Source of the DNA: Sulfitobacter sp. EhC04
GTDB taxonomy: Bacteria; Pseudomonadota; Alphaproteobacteria; Rhodobacterales; Rhodobacteraceae
NCBI RefSeq assembly: GCF_001650875.1
Contig: NZ_LXYI01000047.1
Span: 1 to 64,000 of the forward strand
Direction of reading: 5' to 3'
Length of the DNA stretch: 64,000 nucleotides
In this document: one piece after another, positions 38,418 through 48,262 of the stretch
How the letters are laid out: every line of letters starts with the position of its first letter
Position numbering within the stretch: position 1 is the first letter of the stretch
The notes under the pieces: model-generated
What the model saw: only the letters and a program-made list of their open reading frames with translations
Database searches by the model: none
Told to the model about the DNA's origin: nothing
Position numbers and translations under genes: made by a program

Positions 38418-39494
38418 TCAAGACAAGTTTCCAATCACGATGACATGTCCGTCACGCGGGTTGGCGCGGCCCTCTGCCAGGTCGGCATAGACCTGTGGCG
38501 CGGCCTCGATGCCCTCGTGGACCCGGACCTGCATCCAGGCTCCCGCTTCTGCCGCGATACGTTTCCAGGCCGCCGCGATGCGTTTTTCAATCTCGCCCGG
38601 CCCCCATTCCTCGCGTCGCTTCGCAATCTGGGAAGGCGCGAAAAAGAACTGCGGTTTTGGCCCCGGCAAGGATTTCTGCGGGCGAAACTGGTCCCAATGG
38701 CTGGTGCCGACTGCGGCGGAATGTTTCAGGACCTCTGCCAGATGGCCATGCAGCTTCAGCTTGACCTCGGCATTGCCAGACATATCCACATAAACCGATG
38801 GCACCTGCGCGATTTCTTCGATCTCGCCATAGCTGACCACCTGATCGCAGGCCCCCAGCCCTTCGACAAAGCTGCGGTTGCCCTCCGAGGTCAGACCGAC
38901 GATGCGGTAGCTGCGGTCTTCCGGCTCTGCCAGATATTTGCACAGGCCCAGCCCGGTCTTTGAGGACGCCGACCCGATGATGATCTGCTGCGCGCCAAAG
39001 CACTCATTGTCCATCAGCCAGTCAAACAACAGGTATGAGGTCGCCAGAAGCGGTTGCAGCAAGGCGCGCAGGTGGTCCTGTTCCACCGCCCCCTGTCGCA
39101 CCGGGACATAGCGGTTATAGACCGCAGGCAGGTCGGCCCGATGCGCCACCGCATCCAGGATCATGCCATGGCCGTCATCTTGCGGTGCAATCACCAATTC
39201 CTCCGCCAGCGGATAAAACCCGTAAAGCCGCGCTCCCTGTTCCACCGCATCGCTGCGGCTTTCCACCACATTTGCGACGCCCCAGACCGGGACCTGACCC
39301 ATGCCGTCGCCCCCCGTGGGAAAGAACCTCCAATACCCGATGTCAAACCCGACGGCGGCATAGGTGATGTTGTTGGCGGTGATGGCAAAGCTTTCCAGCC
39401 GCAACCGGGCCTCACCCGGTTGCAACGGGGGGCTTTCCACCTCCTCCAGCCGAATTTGCGTGATGTTCTTCTGGTCGACAAGAAGTCGTTTCAT
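38418..39494 (-). CDS. DUF2855 protein (MDR-like oxidoreductase fold)
   Basis: 358 residues. A-N-N-I-T-Y-A-A-V-G near residue 40, P-V-W-G-V-A-N-V-V-E-S and the Rossmann-like I-I-I-G-S-A-S-S-K-T-G-L-G near residue 170 match DUF2855, a family related to zinc-free medium-chain dehydrogenases. Function not known. Probably monocistronic. Confidence 0.82.
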   Translation of the reverse strand: MKRLLVDQKNITQIRLEEVESPPLQPGEARLRLESFAITANNITYAAVGFDIGYWRFFPTGGDGMGQVPVWGVANVVESRSDAVEQGARLYGFYPLAEELVIAPQDDGHGMILDAVAHRADLPAVYNRYVPVRQGAVEQDHLRALLQPLLATSYLLFDWLMDNECFGAQQIIIGSASSKTGLGLCKYLAEPEDRSYRIVGLTSEGNRSFVEGLGACDQVVSYGEIEEIAQVPSVYVDMSGNAEVKLKLHGHLAEVLKHSAAVGTSHWDQFRPQKSLPGPKPQFFFAPSQIAKRREEWGPGEIEKRIAAAWKRIAAEAGAWMQVRVHEGIEAAPQVYADLAEGRANPRDGHVIVIGNLS

Positions 39495-39588
39495 GCCGTT
39501 CCTCCCATATGGCTTGCCTCAGCCTAACCGGGGAACAACAGCATGTGAGCCGGAAAATGCACCGACGCCACGTCACATCGCGACCTGG

Positions 39589-39870
39589 TCAATGAAGAAT
39601 GAATTCCCCCACCTGATTGCGCCACTCGCCCGGACCGATCAGCTTGCGATGGGTGAAGCGCACCGAATGAAGCGGGCCGTCGATCTTTTCCTGCCAGAAT
39701 TCGACAAAGCTGAAGAGTTTCGGATGATCTGGTGCCAGGTCGTAGTCCTGCCAGATGTAGGAATTCAAAACATGGGTGTAATCCGGCATCCGGTAAAAGA
39801 ATTCCGCCGTGGTCAAACCATATCCCTTGAGCATCATTTCAGTTTCGGTTGCGATGGGTGTCTGGGCCAT
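39589..39870 (-). CDS. Usg family protein
   Basis: 93 residues. M-L-K-G-Y-G-L-T-T-A-E, Y-R-M-P-D-Y, L-Q-x-Y-I-W-Q-D-Y-D-like Y-I-W-Q-D-Y-D-L-A-P and P-K-L-F-S-F-V-E-F-W give the Usg signature, a small alphaproteobacterial family of unknown function first noted next to trp genes in Caulobacter. No trp gene is nearby here. Divergent from gyrA. Confidence 0.88.
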   Translation of the reverse strand: MAQTPIATETEMMLKGYGLTTAEFFYRMPDYTHVLNSYIWQDYDLAPDHPKLFSFVEFWQEKIDGPLHSVRFTHRKLIGPGEWRNQVGEFILH

Positions 39871-39990
39871 TTGTGACCTCTCCTTGCTGCTGCTATATCA
39901 CCACCTTCGCACGGATGAATTACTTTTCAATAAAAACAGTGTGTTGTCACTCCATCCCCTTGGCTGCCAGTGATCGGGGGGCATCGTGCA

Positions 39991-40020
39991 TTGCACCTGA
40001 TATGCGCCCTCTGCTATAAA
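39991..40020 (+). promoter_or_regulatory. Candidate gyrA promoter
   Basis: TTGCAC (39991-39996), 18 bp, TATAAA (40015-40020), about 44 nt before the GTG start of gyrA. Good agreement with sigma-70-type boxes. Confidence 0.6.
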
Positions 40021-40063
40021 ATCTCACAATATATAGATCGCCATCAGAAGCAGAGCAGCCAAC

Positions 40064-42826
40064 GTGAACGACACGCCGGAAACCCCTGAAAACGAAGACG
40101 AAATGCCGCCAGAACGGCCCGAATTCGATGGCCCTTCGGTCACCATCGAACATGAGATGCGCACATCCTATCTGGATTACGCCATGTCGGTCATCGTCAG
40201 CCGCGCAATTCCTGATCTGCGCGACGGGTTGAAACCCGTGCACAGGCGTATCCTTTTTGCCATGCACGAGACCGGAAATACCCACGAAAAATCCTATCGC
40301 AAGTCCGCGCGGCCCGTGGGCGACGTCATGGGCCAGTACCACCCGCACGGCGACAGCGCGATCTATGACGCGCTGGTGCGGATGGCGCAGGATTTCTCGA
40401 TGTCGCTGCCGCTGCTGGACGGTCAGGGCAACTTTGGCTCGATGGACGGCGATAACGCCGCCGCCATGCGCTATACCGAAGTGCGCATGGACAAGCCCGC
40501 CGCCTTCCTGTTGGCGGATATCGACAAGGATACGGTTGATTTTCAGGATAACTACGATGGCAAGCAGAAAGAACCCTCCGTTCTGCCTGCCCGGTTTCCG
40601 AACATGCTGGTCAATGGTGCCGGTGGCATTGCCGTCGGCATGGCCACCAATATCCCGCCGCACAACCTGGGCGAGGTCATCGACGCCTGCCTGGCGCTGA
40701 TCGAAGACCCTGATCTGACCTCTGAACAGTTGATCGACTATGTCCCCGGCCCCGATTTTCCCACCGGCGGCATCATGCTGGGCCGCTCCGGTGCGCGCAA
40801 AGCCTACCTTGAAGGGCGTGGCAGCGTCATTATCCGGTCAAAAACGCGGGTGGAAGAACTGCGCAAGGACCGTTGGGCCATTGTCATTGACGAGATCCCC
40901 TATCAGGTGAACAAGGCCACAATGATCGAGCGCATCGCGGAACAGGCCCGCGAGAAGAAGATCGACGGCATCGCCCATGTGCAGGACGAATCCGACCGCA
41001 ATGGCGTGCGGGTGGTGATCGAGTTGAAACGGGACGCGACCGCCGAGGTGGTCATGAACCAGCTGTTCCGCTTTACCCCGATGCAAACCTATTTCGGCTG
41101 CAACATGCTGGCGCTGAACGGTGGCCGGCCAGAAACGCTGACCCTGCGGCGGTTCCTGACCAGCTTTATCGACTTCCGCGAGGAAGTCGTGGCCCGGCGC
41201 ACCGCTTACCTGCTGCGCAAGGCGCGCGAGCGCAGCCATATCCTGTGTGGTCTGGCCGTTGCGGTCACCAATATCGACGAGATTGTCGCCACCATCCGCG
41301 CCTCTGCTGATGCCGCCGAAGCGCGTGAAAAGCTGATGACACGGCGCTGGCCCGCGGCCAGCATTCTCGAATATATCGCGCTGATCGACGATCCGACCCA
41401 TACCGCCAACGACGACGGCACCTACAACCTGTCAGAAGCACAGGCGCGCGCCATCCTTGAACTGCGGTTGCAGCGTCTGACCCAGATCGGCGTCAAGGAA
41501 GTCACCGACGAGTTGGAAGAACTGGCCGGCAAGATCAAGGAATACCTGGAGATTCTGGGCTCCCGCGAGCGGATCATGGGCATCATCTCGGATGAGCTGC
41601 GCGAAGTGCGCGACCAATTTGCCGTCCCGCGCCGCACCGAGATCGTGGACTGGTCCGGCGATATGGAGGACGAAGACCTGATCGCCCGCGAGGACATGGT
41701 CGTGACCGTGACCTCCGGCGGCTATATTAAGCGGACCCCGCTGGCCGATTTCCGCAGCCAGCGGCGCGGCGGCAAGGGGCTGTCGGGTGGCGGGCTGAAA
41801 GAGGACGACGTGGTCACCACGCTCTTTGTCGCCAACACCCATACGCAATTGTTGTTCTTCACCACCGAAGGCATGGTCTACAAGCTCAAGACCTGGCGCC
41901 TGCCCCAGGGCAGCCGCACCTCCAAGGGCAAGGCGATTGTCAATATTCTGCCGATCCCCACAGGCGTGTCGATTGCCGCGATCATGCCGGTGGACCGGGA
42001 CGAGGACGAATGGGACGATCTGCAGGTCGTCTTTTGCACCGACCATGGCACCGTGCGTCGGAACAAGCTGTCTGACTTCACCAATGTGAAATCGAACGGC
42101 AAGATCGCGATGAAGTTCGAGGGCGAAAGCGAAGGCTGGAAGCTGATCAACGCGCGCATCGCCTCAAACGACGACAACGTGATGCTGACCACCAATTCGG
42201 GCCGGGCGATCCGGTTCCGCGCCGATGACGTGCGGGTCTTCAACTCGCGCGCTTCCACCGGTGTGCGGGGCATCAGGCTTTCGGGCGATGACCGCGTGGT
42301 CTCCATGTCGGTGATCCGCCACTTCGAGGCGACCTCGGACGAACGGGCAGCCTATCTCAAAATGCGCCGCGCCATGGCTGGCATCGCCGATGACGCCGAG
42401 GTCGAGGATGAAGACGAGGGCAACGCCAACGCAATCCTGCCGATGGAGCGTTACGTGGAAATGTCCGAAGCCGAAAACCTGATCCTGACGATCACCTCCG
42501 GCGGCGCGGGCAAGCTCAGCTCGGCCCATGATTATCCGCTGCGCGGGCGTGGTGGCATGGGTGTCACCGCCTGGGACAAGCGGATGCAGACCGGCGAGAT
42601 CGTGGCATCCTTCCCGGTCGAGATGGACGACCAGATCATGCTGGCCACCTCCAAGGGACAGTCGATCCGGGTGCCGGTGGATGGCATCTCGTTCCGATCC
42701 CGTTCGGCTGGTGGTGTGAAAGTGTTCAACACCGGCAAGGGCGAAGTGGTCGTCAGCGTGGCCTGGATCGCAGATCAGGGCGATGCGGATGTCGATAGCG
42801 ACACGACGGAAGATCCCGCCGAATAA
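40064..42826 (+). CDS. gyrA: DNA gyrase subunit A
   Basis: 920 residues, GTG start. Winged-helix active site with Y137 (A-A-M-R-Y-T-E), quinolone-determining region H-G-D-S-A-I-Y-D with Ser98 and Asp102 in the positions of E. coli S83 and D87, thus wild-type-like. The GyrA box is S-Q-R-R-G-G-K-G. The C-terminal beta-pinwheel contains an acidic insertion near 780-800 ([11 protein letters not shown]) and an acidic C-terminal tail. With GyrB (not in the window) it introduces negative supercoils. Confidence 0.97.
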   Translation: MNDTPETPENEDEMPPERPEFDGPSVTIEHEMRTSYLDYAMSVIVSRAIPDLRDGLKPVHRRILFAMHETGNTHEKSYRKSARPVGDVMGQYHPHGDSAIYDALVRMAQDFSMSLPLLDGQGNFGSMDGDNAAAMRYTEVRMDKPAAFLLADIDKDTVDFQDNYDGKQKEPSVLPARFPNMLVNGAGGIAVGMATNIPPHNLGEVIDACLALIEDPDLTSEQLIDYVPGPDFPTGGIMLGRSGARKAYLEGRGSVIIRSKTRVEELRKDRWAIVIDEIPYQVNKATMIERIAEQAREKKIDGIAHVQDESDRNGVRVVIELKRDATAEVVMNQLFRFTPMQTYFGCNMLALNGGRPETLTLRRFLTSFIDFREEVVARRTAYLLRKARERSHILCGLAVAVTNIDEIVATIRASADAAEAREKLMTRRWPAASILEYIALIDDPTHTANDDGTYNLSEAQARAILELRLQRLTQIGVKEVTDELEELAGKIKEYLEILGSRERIMGIISDELREVRDQFAVPRRTEIVDWSGDMEDEDLIAREDMVVTVTSGGYIKRTPLADFRSQRRGGKGLSGGGLKEDDVVTTLFVANTHTQLLFFTTEGMVYKLKTWRLPQGSRTSKGKAIVNILPIPTGVSIAAIMPVDRDEDEWDDLQVVFCTDHGTVRRNKLSDFTNVKSNGKIAMKFEGESEGWKLINARIASNDDNVMLTTNSGRAIRFRADDVRVFNSRASTGVRGIRLSGDDRVVSMSVIRHFEATSDERAAYLKMRRAMAGIADDAEVEDEDEGNANAILPMERYVEMSEAENLILTITSGGAGKLSSAHDYPLRGRGGMGVTAWDKRMQTGEIVASFPVEMDDQIMLATSKGQSIRVPVDGISFRSRSAGGVKVFNTGKGEVVVSVAWIADQGDADVDSDTTEDPAE

Positions 42827-42878
42827 GGGCTAACCGAAACTGCAACCGGTTGCAGACCGTCCGAACCAGCCAAAGGTT

Positions 42879-42912
42879 GGGCCCCCGCAGGTAACTGCGG
42901 GGGCCCGTTTTT
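42879..42912 (+). terminator. Intrinsic terminator of gyrA
   Basis: GGGCCCCCGCAG, loop GTAA, CTGCGGGGGCCC followed by GTTTTTC: a 12-bp GC stem and U-run, 53 nt after the gyrA stop. Confidence 0.95.
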
Positions 42913-43049
42913 CGTGTGGGGCGGAAATCGGTGACACAGTCCCCGGCCAATAGGTGCGGCGACAAGGCTGGTCTGGAAAAGGCATATCTCCGGCGGCCAT
43001 GCGGCGGATCACTTGCAAGCTATCTGCTCAGAAGAAACCAAAAGGCAAA

Positions 43050-43079
43050 ACGCCTCCCGGCCTTGCGACCGGGAGGCGT
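43050..43079 (-). terminator. Intrinsic terminator for the secreted-protein gene
   Basis: ACGCCTCCCGG, 8-nt loop, CCGGGAGGCGT; on the minus strand it is followed by TTTTGCCTTTT. It lies 40 nt after the stop of the gene at 43119-43469. A smaller GCCCC/GGGGC hairpin is at 43096-43108. The rest of 42827-43118 holds no gene that can be supported. Confidence 0.9.
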
Positions 43080-43118
43080 GAATTTTCTAACCCTGCCCCG
43101 ATGGGGCAGCGCCATGAA

Positions 43119-43469
43119 TTAGTCGGCGACGGGCGTGGTAGTTGTTGTTGTGCCCGAGCCGCTGTCGCTGGCTGCCAGAACGACCAGCAACAGAGCGCCC
43201 GCTGCAGCGGCGCCACCTGCGGCAAGACCGCCACCAGCAGCGTAAAGCGCACCATCGTCATCCTGGACGCAGCGACGTGCGCGCACGCCGTCGATTGTTT
43301 CGATTTCAGCTTTGCAGCTGTAGATCTGGCCGTTGCCACCCTGAACGCGGAGAGGGTATGCGGCGTTGCCGGTTTCACCCAGAACTGCTGCCTGAGTTGT
43401 ATTCTGTGCGGATGCACCTGCGGCAACGGACATTGCTACAGCTGCGGTAAGTGCGAAAATCTTCTTCAT
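43119..43469 (-). CDS. Small exported protein with C-terminal hydrophobic segment
   Basis: 116 residues from the ATG at 43469 (GGGAG upstream). Residues 1-22 are a signal peptide (K-K-I-F-A-L-T-A-A-V-A-M, cleavage after A-S-A). The middle has two cysteines (Y-S-C-K-A-E and R-R-C-V-Q-D). Residues about 78-100 are a Gly/Ala-rich hydrophobic segment (A-A-G-G-G-L-A-A-G-G-A-A-A-A-G) and the end is S-G-S-G-T-T-T-T-T-T. Possibly anchored in a membrane after export. No family recognised. Confidence 0.72.
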   Translation of the reverse strand: MKKIFALTAAVAMSVAAGASAQNTTQAAVLGETGNAAYPLRVQGGNGQIYSCKAEIETIDGVRARRCVQDDDGALYAAGGGLAAGGAAAAGALLLVVLAASDSGSGTTTTTTPVAD

Positions 43470-43630
43470 CTGGACCAAACTCCCAAGAGTATTTCTGTTC
43501 ACAATTCTTATGACACGTATCAAAAGTCACTAAAAGCCATGTATCGCATTGCCTGGCAATTTGCACCTGCTGATACAAAAAAATCGCACAAAAAACAGGA
43601 GATCATTGGCGAAAAAATGCTCATTGGGGC

Positions 43631-45112
43631 CTAGAGATCGTAAATTTCCGTAAACTTGCCCCGCAAATACCCCAGAAGCGGCGACTCAGAAGGCGTTTTT
43701 CCTGTGGCCTGAGCGATGACATCGCGCGGTTCCAGCAGCCCGCCGTGGGTCTGGACGTTTTCGCGCAGCCAACCGGTTGCCGTGCTGGTGTCCCCTTGTC
43801 CCAACTGATCGTCCAGACCGGGCAACGCCGCGCGCATCGCTTCGTTCAGGCACCCGGCATAGACGTTGCCCAGCGAATAGGTCGGGAAATAGCCCAGCAA
43901 GCCCACGGACCAATGCACATCCTGCAAGACGCCGTTCGAAGCCTTATCGACCGGATAGCCGAAATCGGCTTCGAACCGATCGTTCCAGGCGGCTTCAAGG
44001 TCCTGAACCTGCAGGTCATGCGCCACCAGTGCGCGTTCCAGATCGAACCGCATCAACACATGCAGATTGTACTGCAATTCATCCGCTTCGGTGCGGATAT
44101 AACCATCAGAAACCCGGTTCACGACCCTGTAGAAGGTTTCGGCATCCGGGATGCCAAAATCGCCAAATGCCTCTTTCATCTCGCCGAACAGCCAGCCGGT
44201 AAAGGCGCGGCTGCGCCCGATCTGGTTTTCGTAGATCCGGCTTTGGCTTTCGTGCACCCCCATCGACACACCCCGGCCCAGCGGGGTCAGCAGGTAGGCC
44301 CTGTCGATCCCCTGCTCATAGGCGGCGTGGCCAACCTCGTGGATGGTGGAATAAAAGCAATTGAACGGGTCGACCTCGTTGGTCCGCGTGGTGATCCGCA
44401 CATCCAGGCCGGACCCCGAGGAAAACGGATGCACGGCCTTGTCCACCCGGCCCATGGACATGTCATAGCCGAAAGTCTTGGCCAGATGGCGGGTCAGCTT
44501 CATCTGTGCCGCTTCGTCAAAGCGGCCCTCCAGCTTCGGCGGTGCCTTGGCGGCACGAACCGCTGCGCGCAACTCGCTCAACTCCGGGCGCAGCGCGCCG
44601 AACATCCCGGCAATTTCCGCGCCTGTGGTGCCGGGCTCATAATCCTGCAACATCGCATCATAGACATCGCCGCCCATCGCCAGCGCCTGCCCCTCTTCGC
44701 GTTTCAGCGCGATGACCTCGGTCAGGGTCGGGGCAAAACTGGCAAAGTCATCCGTCGCGCGGGCCTCGGCCCAAATGCCCTGCGCCTCGGAGGTGACGCG
44801 GGCGATCCGTGCCGCCAATTGCGCGGGCACCTTGCTGGCGCGCTCAAAGCTGCGGCGGATGTGGCGCAGGTTGGCACGGCCTACGTCATCCAGCGTATCT
44901 TCCTCGATCTCGGCCAGCCAGCCGCCCACACGGGGGTTGACGCGGCGTGCATGCAGCACGGATTCCATCGCGGCCATTTCCTCGGCCCGCTGCGGGGCTG
45001 CGCCGCGCGGCATCATGGTTTCCTGGTCCCACCCCAGCCGGCCCGCCACCTGTGACAGGGCTTCGGTTTCGCGCTGGTGCGCCATCAGGTCGTCATAGGC
45101 GGTCATGGTCAT
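43631..45112 (-). CDS. Carboxypeptidase M32 (Taq-type metallocarboxypeptidase)
   Basis: 493 residues from the ATG at 45112 (ATGA overlap with ctaA). The zinc site H-E-x-x-H is seen in S-T-I-H-E-V-G-H-A-A-Y, with the downstream Glu in H-E-S-Q-S-R-I-Y-E-N; D-V-R-I-T-T-R is the family substrate-site motif. It removes C-terminal residues from peptides in the cytosol. Coupled to the heme A synthase gene, although the functions are unrelated as far as known. Confidence 0.93.
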   Translation of the reverse strand: MTMTAYDDLMAHQRETEALSQVAGRLGWDQETMMPRGAAPQRAEEMAAMESVLHARRVNPRVGGWLAEIEEDTLDDVGRANLRHIRRSFERASKVPAQLAARIARVTSEAQGIWAEARATDDFASFAPTLTEVIALKREEGQALAMGGDVYDAMLQDYEPGTTGAEIAGMFGALRPELSELRAAVRAAKAPPKLEGRFDEAAQMKLTRHLAKTFGYDMSMGRVDKAVHPFSSGSGLDVRITTRTNEVDPFNCFYSTIHEVGHAAYEQGIDRAYLLTPLGRGVSMGVHESQSRIYENQIGRSRAFTGWLFGEMKEAFGDFGIPDAETFYRVVNRVSDGYIRTEADELQYNLHVLMRFDLERALVAHDLQVQDLEAAWNDRFEADFGYPVDKASNGVLQDVHWSVGLLGYFPTYSLGNVYAGCLNEAMRAALPGLDDQLGQGDTSTATGWLRENVQTHGGLLEPRDVIAQATGKTPSESPLLGYLRGKFTEIYDL

Positions 45113-46257
45113 TTTCCTCTCAGGGATGTCGCGACGGGATAGGCGCTCAGGAAGCGGGCGCGCAGGATCAGCACCCACAGAACGACCGCAAGCGCCTGAT
45201 GTGTCAGGGCAATATGGACGGGAGCCGCATAAAGCACGGTGGTAATGCCCAGCACGATCTGCAAGGCCAGTGCGGCCATCACGGCGTTAAAGGCGAAACG
45301 CGTGGTTGCATGGGCCGAGCGCCGTCCGCGCAGCCAGACGACAGCCCCGAAGAGGGCCAGCAGATAGCCGGTCATGCGGTGAATGAATTGCACCAACCCG
45401 GCGTTTTCAAAGAAATTGCGCCAGACCGGCGTCAGGTCGAGCGCGTCGGGCGGAAAGAACTGCCCCTGCATCAGCGGCCAGTCGATGAAATAGCGGCCCG
45501 CGTCGATCCCGGCCACCAGCGCACCCAGCAGGATTTGCAGGAAAGCGAGGTGCAAAAGGCCCGTGGCCATCCCGAATTGTTTTGCCTCCTTGGCCCGGCG
45601 CGCCTGCATCAGGTCACGCTCCGACCGGCCCAGCATCAGGATGTACCAGGTGATGAACCCCATGATGACAAAGGCCAGGCCCAGATGCGTCGCAAGCCGG
45701 TAGCTGGCCACATCCGTGACCCCCTGCCCGCTGGTCACACCGGATGACACCATCCACCAGCCAATCGCCCCCTGTGCGCCGCCAAGCGCACCCAAAAGCA
45801 ACAGTCGGCCATGCCAGCCCGCCGGGATCTGGCGGCGCAGCGCGAACCAGCCAAAGCCCAGTGCCCAGACCAGCCCGATCACCCGGCCAAGCTGACGGTG
45901 TCCCCATTCCCACCAGTAGATGCGTTTGAAATCAGCCAGTTCCATCCAGGCGTTCTGCACCTGAAATTCGTCGATGGCCTGGTATTTCTCGAACTCCGAC
46001 TGCCAGTGCGCCTCACTCATCGGGGGCAGCGCGCCGGTCACGGGCCGCCATTCTGTAATCGACAGGCCGGAATCCGTCAGCCGGGTCATGCCGCCCACTG
46101 CGATCATGACAAAGACAAGTGCAAAGAGGATCATCAGCCAGACCCGCATCGCACGGCGGCCAGCGCCCCTGCCCCGGTCGATCACACCTGCATGGGTCTG
46201 CGGCCTTGTGGTTTCGGTCTCGGCCACATCTTCGAACAACTTGCGTTTTTCAGCCAT
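45109..46257 (-). CDS. ctaA: Heme A synthase (COX15/CtaA)
   Basis: 382 residues from the ATG at 46257; the frame extends upstream, but the start with AGGA fits the family. Eight transmembrane segments; G-G-M-T-R-L-T-D-S-G-L-S is the signature, and the heme-ligand histidines are in W-E-W-G-H-R-Q-L-G-R, A-T-H-L-G-L-A, I-H-R-M-T-G and A-L-T-H-Q-A-L. It oxidises heme O to heme A for cytochrome oxidase. A palindrome array (46538-46593) lies about 280 bp upstream. Confidence 0.93.
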   Translation of the reverse strand: MAEKRKLFEDVAETETTRPQTHAGVIDRGRGAGRRAMRVWLMILFALVFVMIAVGGMTRLTDSGLSITEWRPVTGALPPMSEAHWQSEFEKYQAIDEFQVQNAWMELADFKRIYWWEWGHRQLGRVIGLVWALGFGWFALRRQIPAGWHGRLLLLGALGGAQGAIGWWMVSSGVTSGQGVTDVASYRLATHLGLAFVIMGFITWYILMLGRSERDLMQARRAKEAKQFGMATGLLHLAFLQILLGALVAGIDAGRYFIDWPLMQGQFFPPDALDLTPVWRNFFENAGLVQFIHRMTGYLLALFGAVVWLRGRRSAHATTRFAFNAVMAALALQIVLGITTVLYAAPVHIALTHQALAVVLWVLILRARFLSAYPVATSLRGK

Positions 46258-46732
46258 ATCCTGCCTCGGTCTTGAAGTACCGCCTTGGTAGGTCACGGCG
46301 CGGCAGAGGTCCAGTGGGGCAAAAGTTGCGGTCCGGGTCCGCAGTGTCGCACCCATGGGTTCGGGATCGGCCAGGACTGGGGCGGCAAATCCCGCCCGGC
46401 ACGGTCCTGGCAGCTAAGCAATGGCAGCGTTATCCGGTTCAGTCTGGGCAGTCTGGCCTGCAAACAGGTCGGGGCTGCGGTCATCCAAGCCCGAATGCCA
46501 TCTTTTTTGCCGGGTCCATCCCGGTTTTGAAACCGTAGACATGTCATAAATGACAGGTCTTGGATGACATGTCATTTAAGACATGTCTGCACCGCTGGTT
46601 GCGAACAAATGGGGCGGCTTCCAAAGGCACCATGATCCAGAGCCTTGGCACATTTCGAAGGGGGCGGATTTCAAGCGATAGCGCAGTTCACACGGATGGC
46701 GCACGTCGATCGACAGCATTTGTCCACAGGCC
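46258..46732. promoter_or_regulatory. 475-bp noncoding region with a 14-bp-period palindrome array
   Basis: No supportable gene. It holds a striking array: GACATGTC at 46538, GACAGGTC at 46552, GACATGTC at 46566 and GACATGTC at 46580, four self-complementary octamers (one with a mismatch) spaced exactly 14 bp apart. The spacers are ATAAAT, TTGGAT and ATTTAA. The array is between the trmJ 3' end and the ctaA 5' end. It looks like a cooperative protein-binding array. Confidence 0.75.
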
Positions 46733-47488
46733 CTAGTCGCCCCGACCCTTCCAGCGCACCATCTGCCGCATCATCCCGTGCATCATCTGCACATCGGCCC
46801 GCGTCATCGGCATCCGCGACCACATGTTGCGCAGGTTCAGCTTCATCGAGGCGACCTTGTGCGCAGGGAAAAAGAACCCCGCTTCCTCCAGCCGTTCCTC
46901 GTAATGCGCCGCCAGATGCTCGATCTCCTGGCCGCTGGCCCAGTCGGTGCCTGCCATTTCGGTCGTCACTTCGGTGACAGAGGCCGTGGCCCGCATCCAT
47001 TCATAGCCCATCAGCAACACACATTGCGCCAGGTTAAGCGAAGCAAATGCCGGGTTCACCGGGACCGAAACAATGGCATTTGCCCGTGCCACGTCTTCAT
47101 TCTCCAGCCCTGCGCGTTCCGGGCCGAACAGCACCGCCACCCTCTCGCCCCGCACGATGCGTTTCGCGGCCTCCGCCATCGCGGCCTCGGGCGCGAAGAC
47201 CGGTTTGGTCATGTCGCGGCCCCGTGCCGTGGTCGCCAGCACAAAATCGCAATCCGCCAGGGCATCCGGCAGATCGGGGCAAAGCCGCGCTGCATCCAGC
47301 AACCGACCGGCACCTGATGCCATGGCCACCGCCGCAGGGTTCGGCCAGCCGTCGCGCGGGGCCACGATGCGCATATGGTCCAGACCGAAATTCCACATCG
47401 CGCGGGCCGCCGCGCCGATGTTCTCGCCCATCTGCGGGCGCACAAGCACAAAGGCCGGGATTTGCGGAGGGGTGACAGGGCGGGACAT
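46733..47488 (-). CDS. trmJ: tRNA/rRNA 2'-O-methyltransferase, TrmJ-like (SPOUT)
   Basis: 251 residues. V-L-V-R-P-Q-M-G-E-N-I-G-A-A-A-R-A-M (motif 1), F-G-P-E-R-A-G-L (motif 2) and V-P-V-N-P-A-F-A-S-L-N-L-A-Q (motif 3) build the trefoil-knot SAM site. The C-terminal extension of about 80 residues with A-A-H-Y-E-E-R-L is typical of the TrmJ group, which methylates position 32 of tRNAs. Monocistronic. Confidence 0.88.
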   Translation of the reverse strand: MSRPVTPPQIPAFVLVRPQMGENIGAAARAMWNFGLDHMRIVAPRDGWPNPAAVAMASGAGRLLDAARLCPDLPDALADCDFVLATTARGRDMTKPVFAPEAAMAEAAKRIVRGERVAVLFGPERAGLENEDVARANAIVSVPVNPAFASLNLAQCVLLMGYEWMRATASVTEVTTEMAGTDWASGQEIEHLAAHYEERLEEAGFFFPAHKVASMKLNLRNMWSRMPMTRADVQMMHGMMRQMVRWKGRGD

Positions 47489-47589
47489 GCGCGCCTCTTA
47501 CCGCCCGCCCGTCAGGCCCGCAAGAAAGGTTTTCATTTCTCCGCAGCTTGGGGTACGCAGACCGCCAAAGACCGCAAAGGACCGCGCCC

Positions 47590-48210
47590 ATGGACAGCCC
47601 CGAACAGCCGCAGATCTATCTGATCACCCCGCCCGAAATCGAACTGGGCAGCTTTCCCGCCCTGCTTGGCACCGTTCTTGATGCGCATCCCGTTGCCTGT
47701 GTCCGCCTGGCCCTGTCCAGCAAGGACGAAGACCGCGTCGCCCGTGCCGCGGATGCGCTGCGCGAAGTGACCCATGCGCGCGACGTGGCACTGGTGATCT
47801 CCGACCATCTGCTGATGGTCGAACGGCTGGGCCTTGATGGTGTGCACCTTTCCGATGCCGCGCGGTCTGTCCGCTATGCGCGCAAGGAGTTGGGCGAAGA
47901 CGCCATCGTCGGCTGTTACTGCGGCCCCTCCAAACACGACGGCATGGCCGCAGGCGAAGCAGGCGCGGATTATGTCAGCTTTGGCCCGGTGCAGGCCTCT
48001 GCCCTGGGCGATGGCAGCCATGCGGAAACCGAGCTGTTCCAGTGGTGGTCCGAAGTGATCGAAGTGCCCATCGTCGCCGAAGGCGCGCTGGACGCGGAGA
48101 TGATCCGCAGCCTTGCCCCCTACACCGACTTTTTCGGCATCGGGGATGAGATCTGGTCCACCGACGATCCTGCCGACGCCCTTGCCACGCTGATCAAGGC
48201 AATGGGCTGA
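47590..48210 (+). CDS. ThiE/TenI-like protein (thiamine phosphate synthase family)
   Basis: 206 residues from the ATG at 47590. TIM-barrel pattern with Q-I-Y-L-I-T-P-P at the start, V-I-S-D-H-L-L-M-V-E-R-L-G-L-D-G-V-H-L, V-G-C-Y-C-G, G-A-D-Y-V-S-F-G-P-V and V-P-I-V-A-E-G. ThiE normally has a H-L-G-Q-x-D pyrimidine/diphosphate loop; here it is H-L-S-D-A-A, and the usual G-G-I near the end is E-G-A. It may thus be a TenI-like or specialised relative rather than a standard ThiE. Confidence 0.75.
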   Translation: MDSPEQPQIYLITPPEIELGSFPALLGTVLDAHPVACVRLALSSKDEDRVARAADALREVTHARDVALVISDHLLMVERLGLDGVHLSDAARSVRYARKELGEDAIVGCYCGPSKHDGMAAGEAGADYVSFGPVQASALGDGSHAETELFQWWSEVIEVPIVAEGALDAEMIRSLAPYTDFFGIGDEIWSTDDPADALATLIKAMG

Positions 48211-48262
48211 CGCGACATGCGCGCCCACCCGGAAGGGTGGACGCGGCTTGCGGGGGCTGAGC

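Noticed and set aside
40349-40392. Quinolone-resistance mutation in gyrA
   Set aside because: The Ser and Asp of the quinolone region are those of sensitive enzymes.
46293-46547. Short open frames upstream of ctaA
   Set aside because: They overlap each other on both strands, lack ribosome binding sites and look like shadow frames of GC-rich noncoding DNA.
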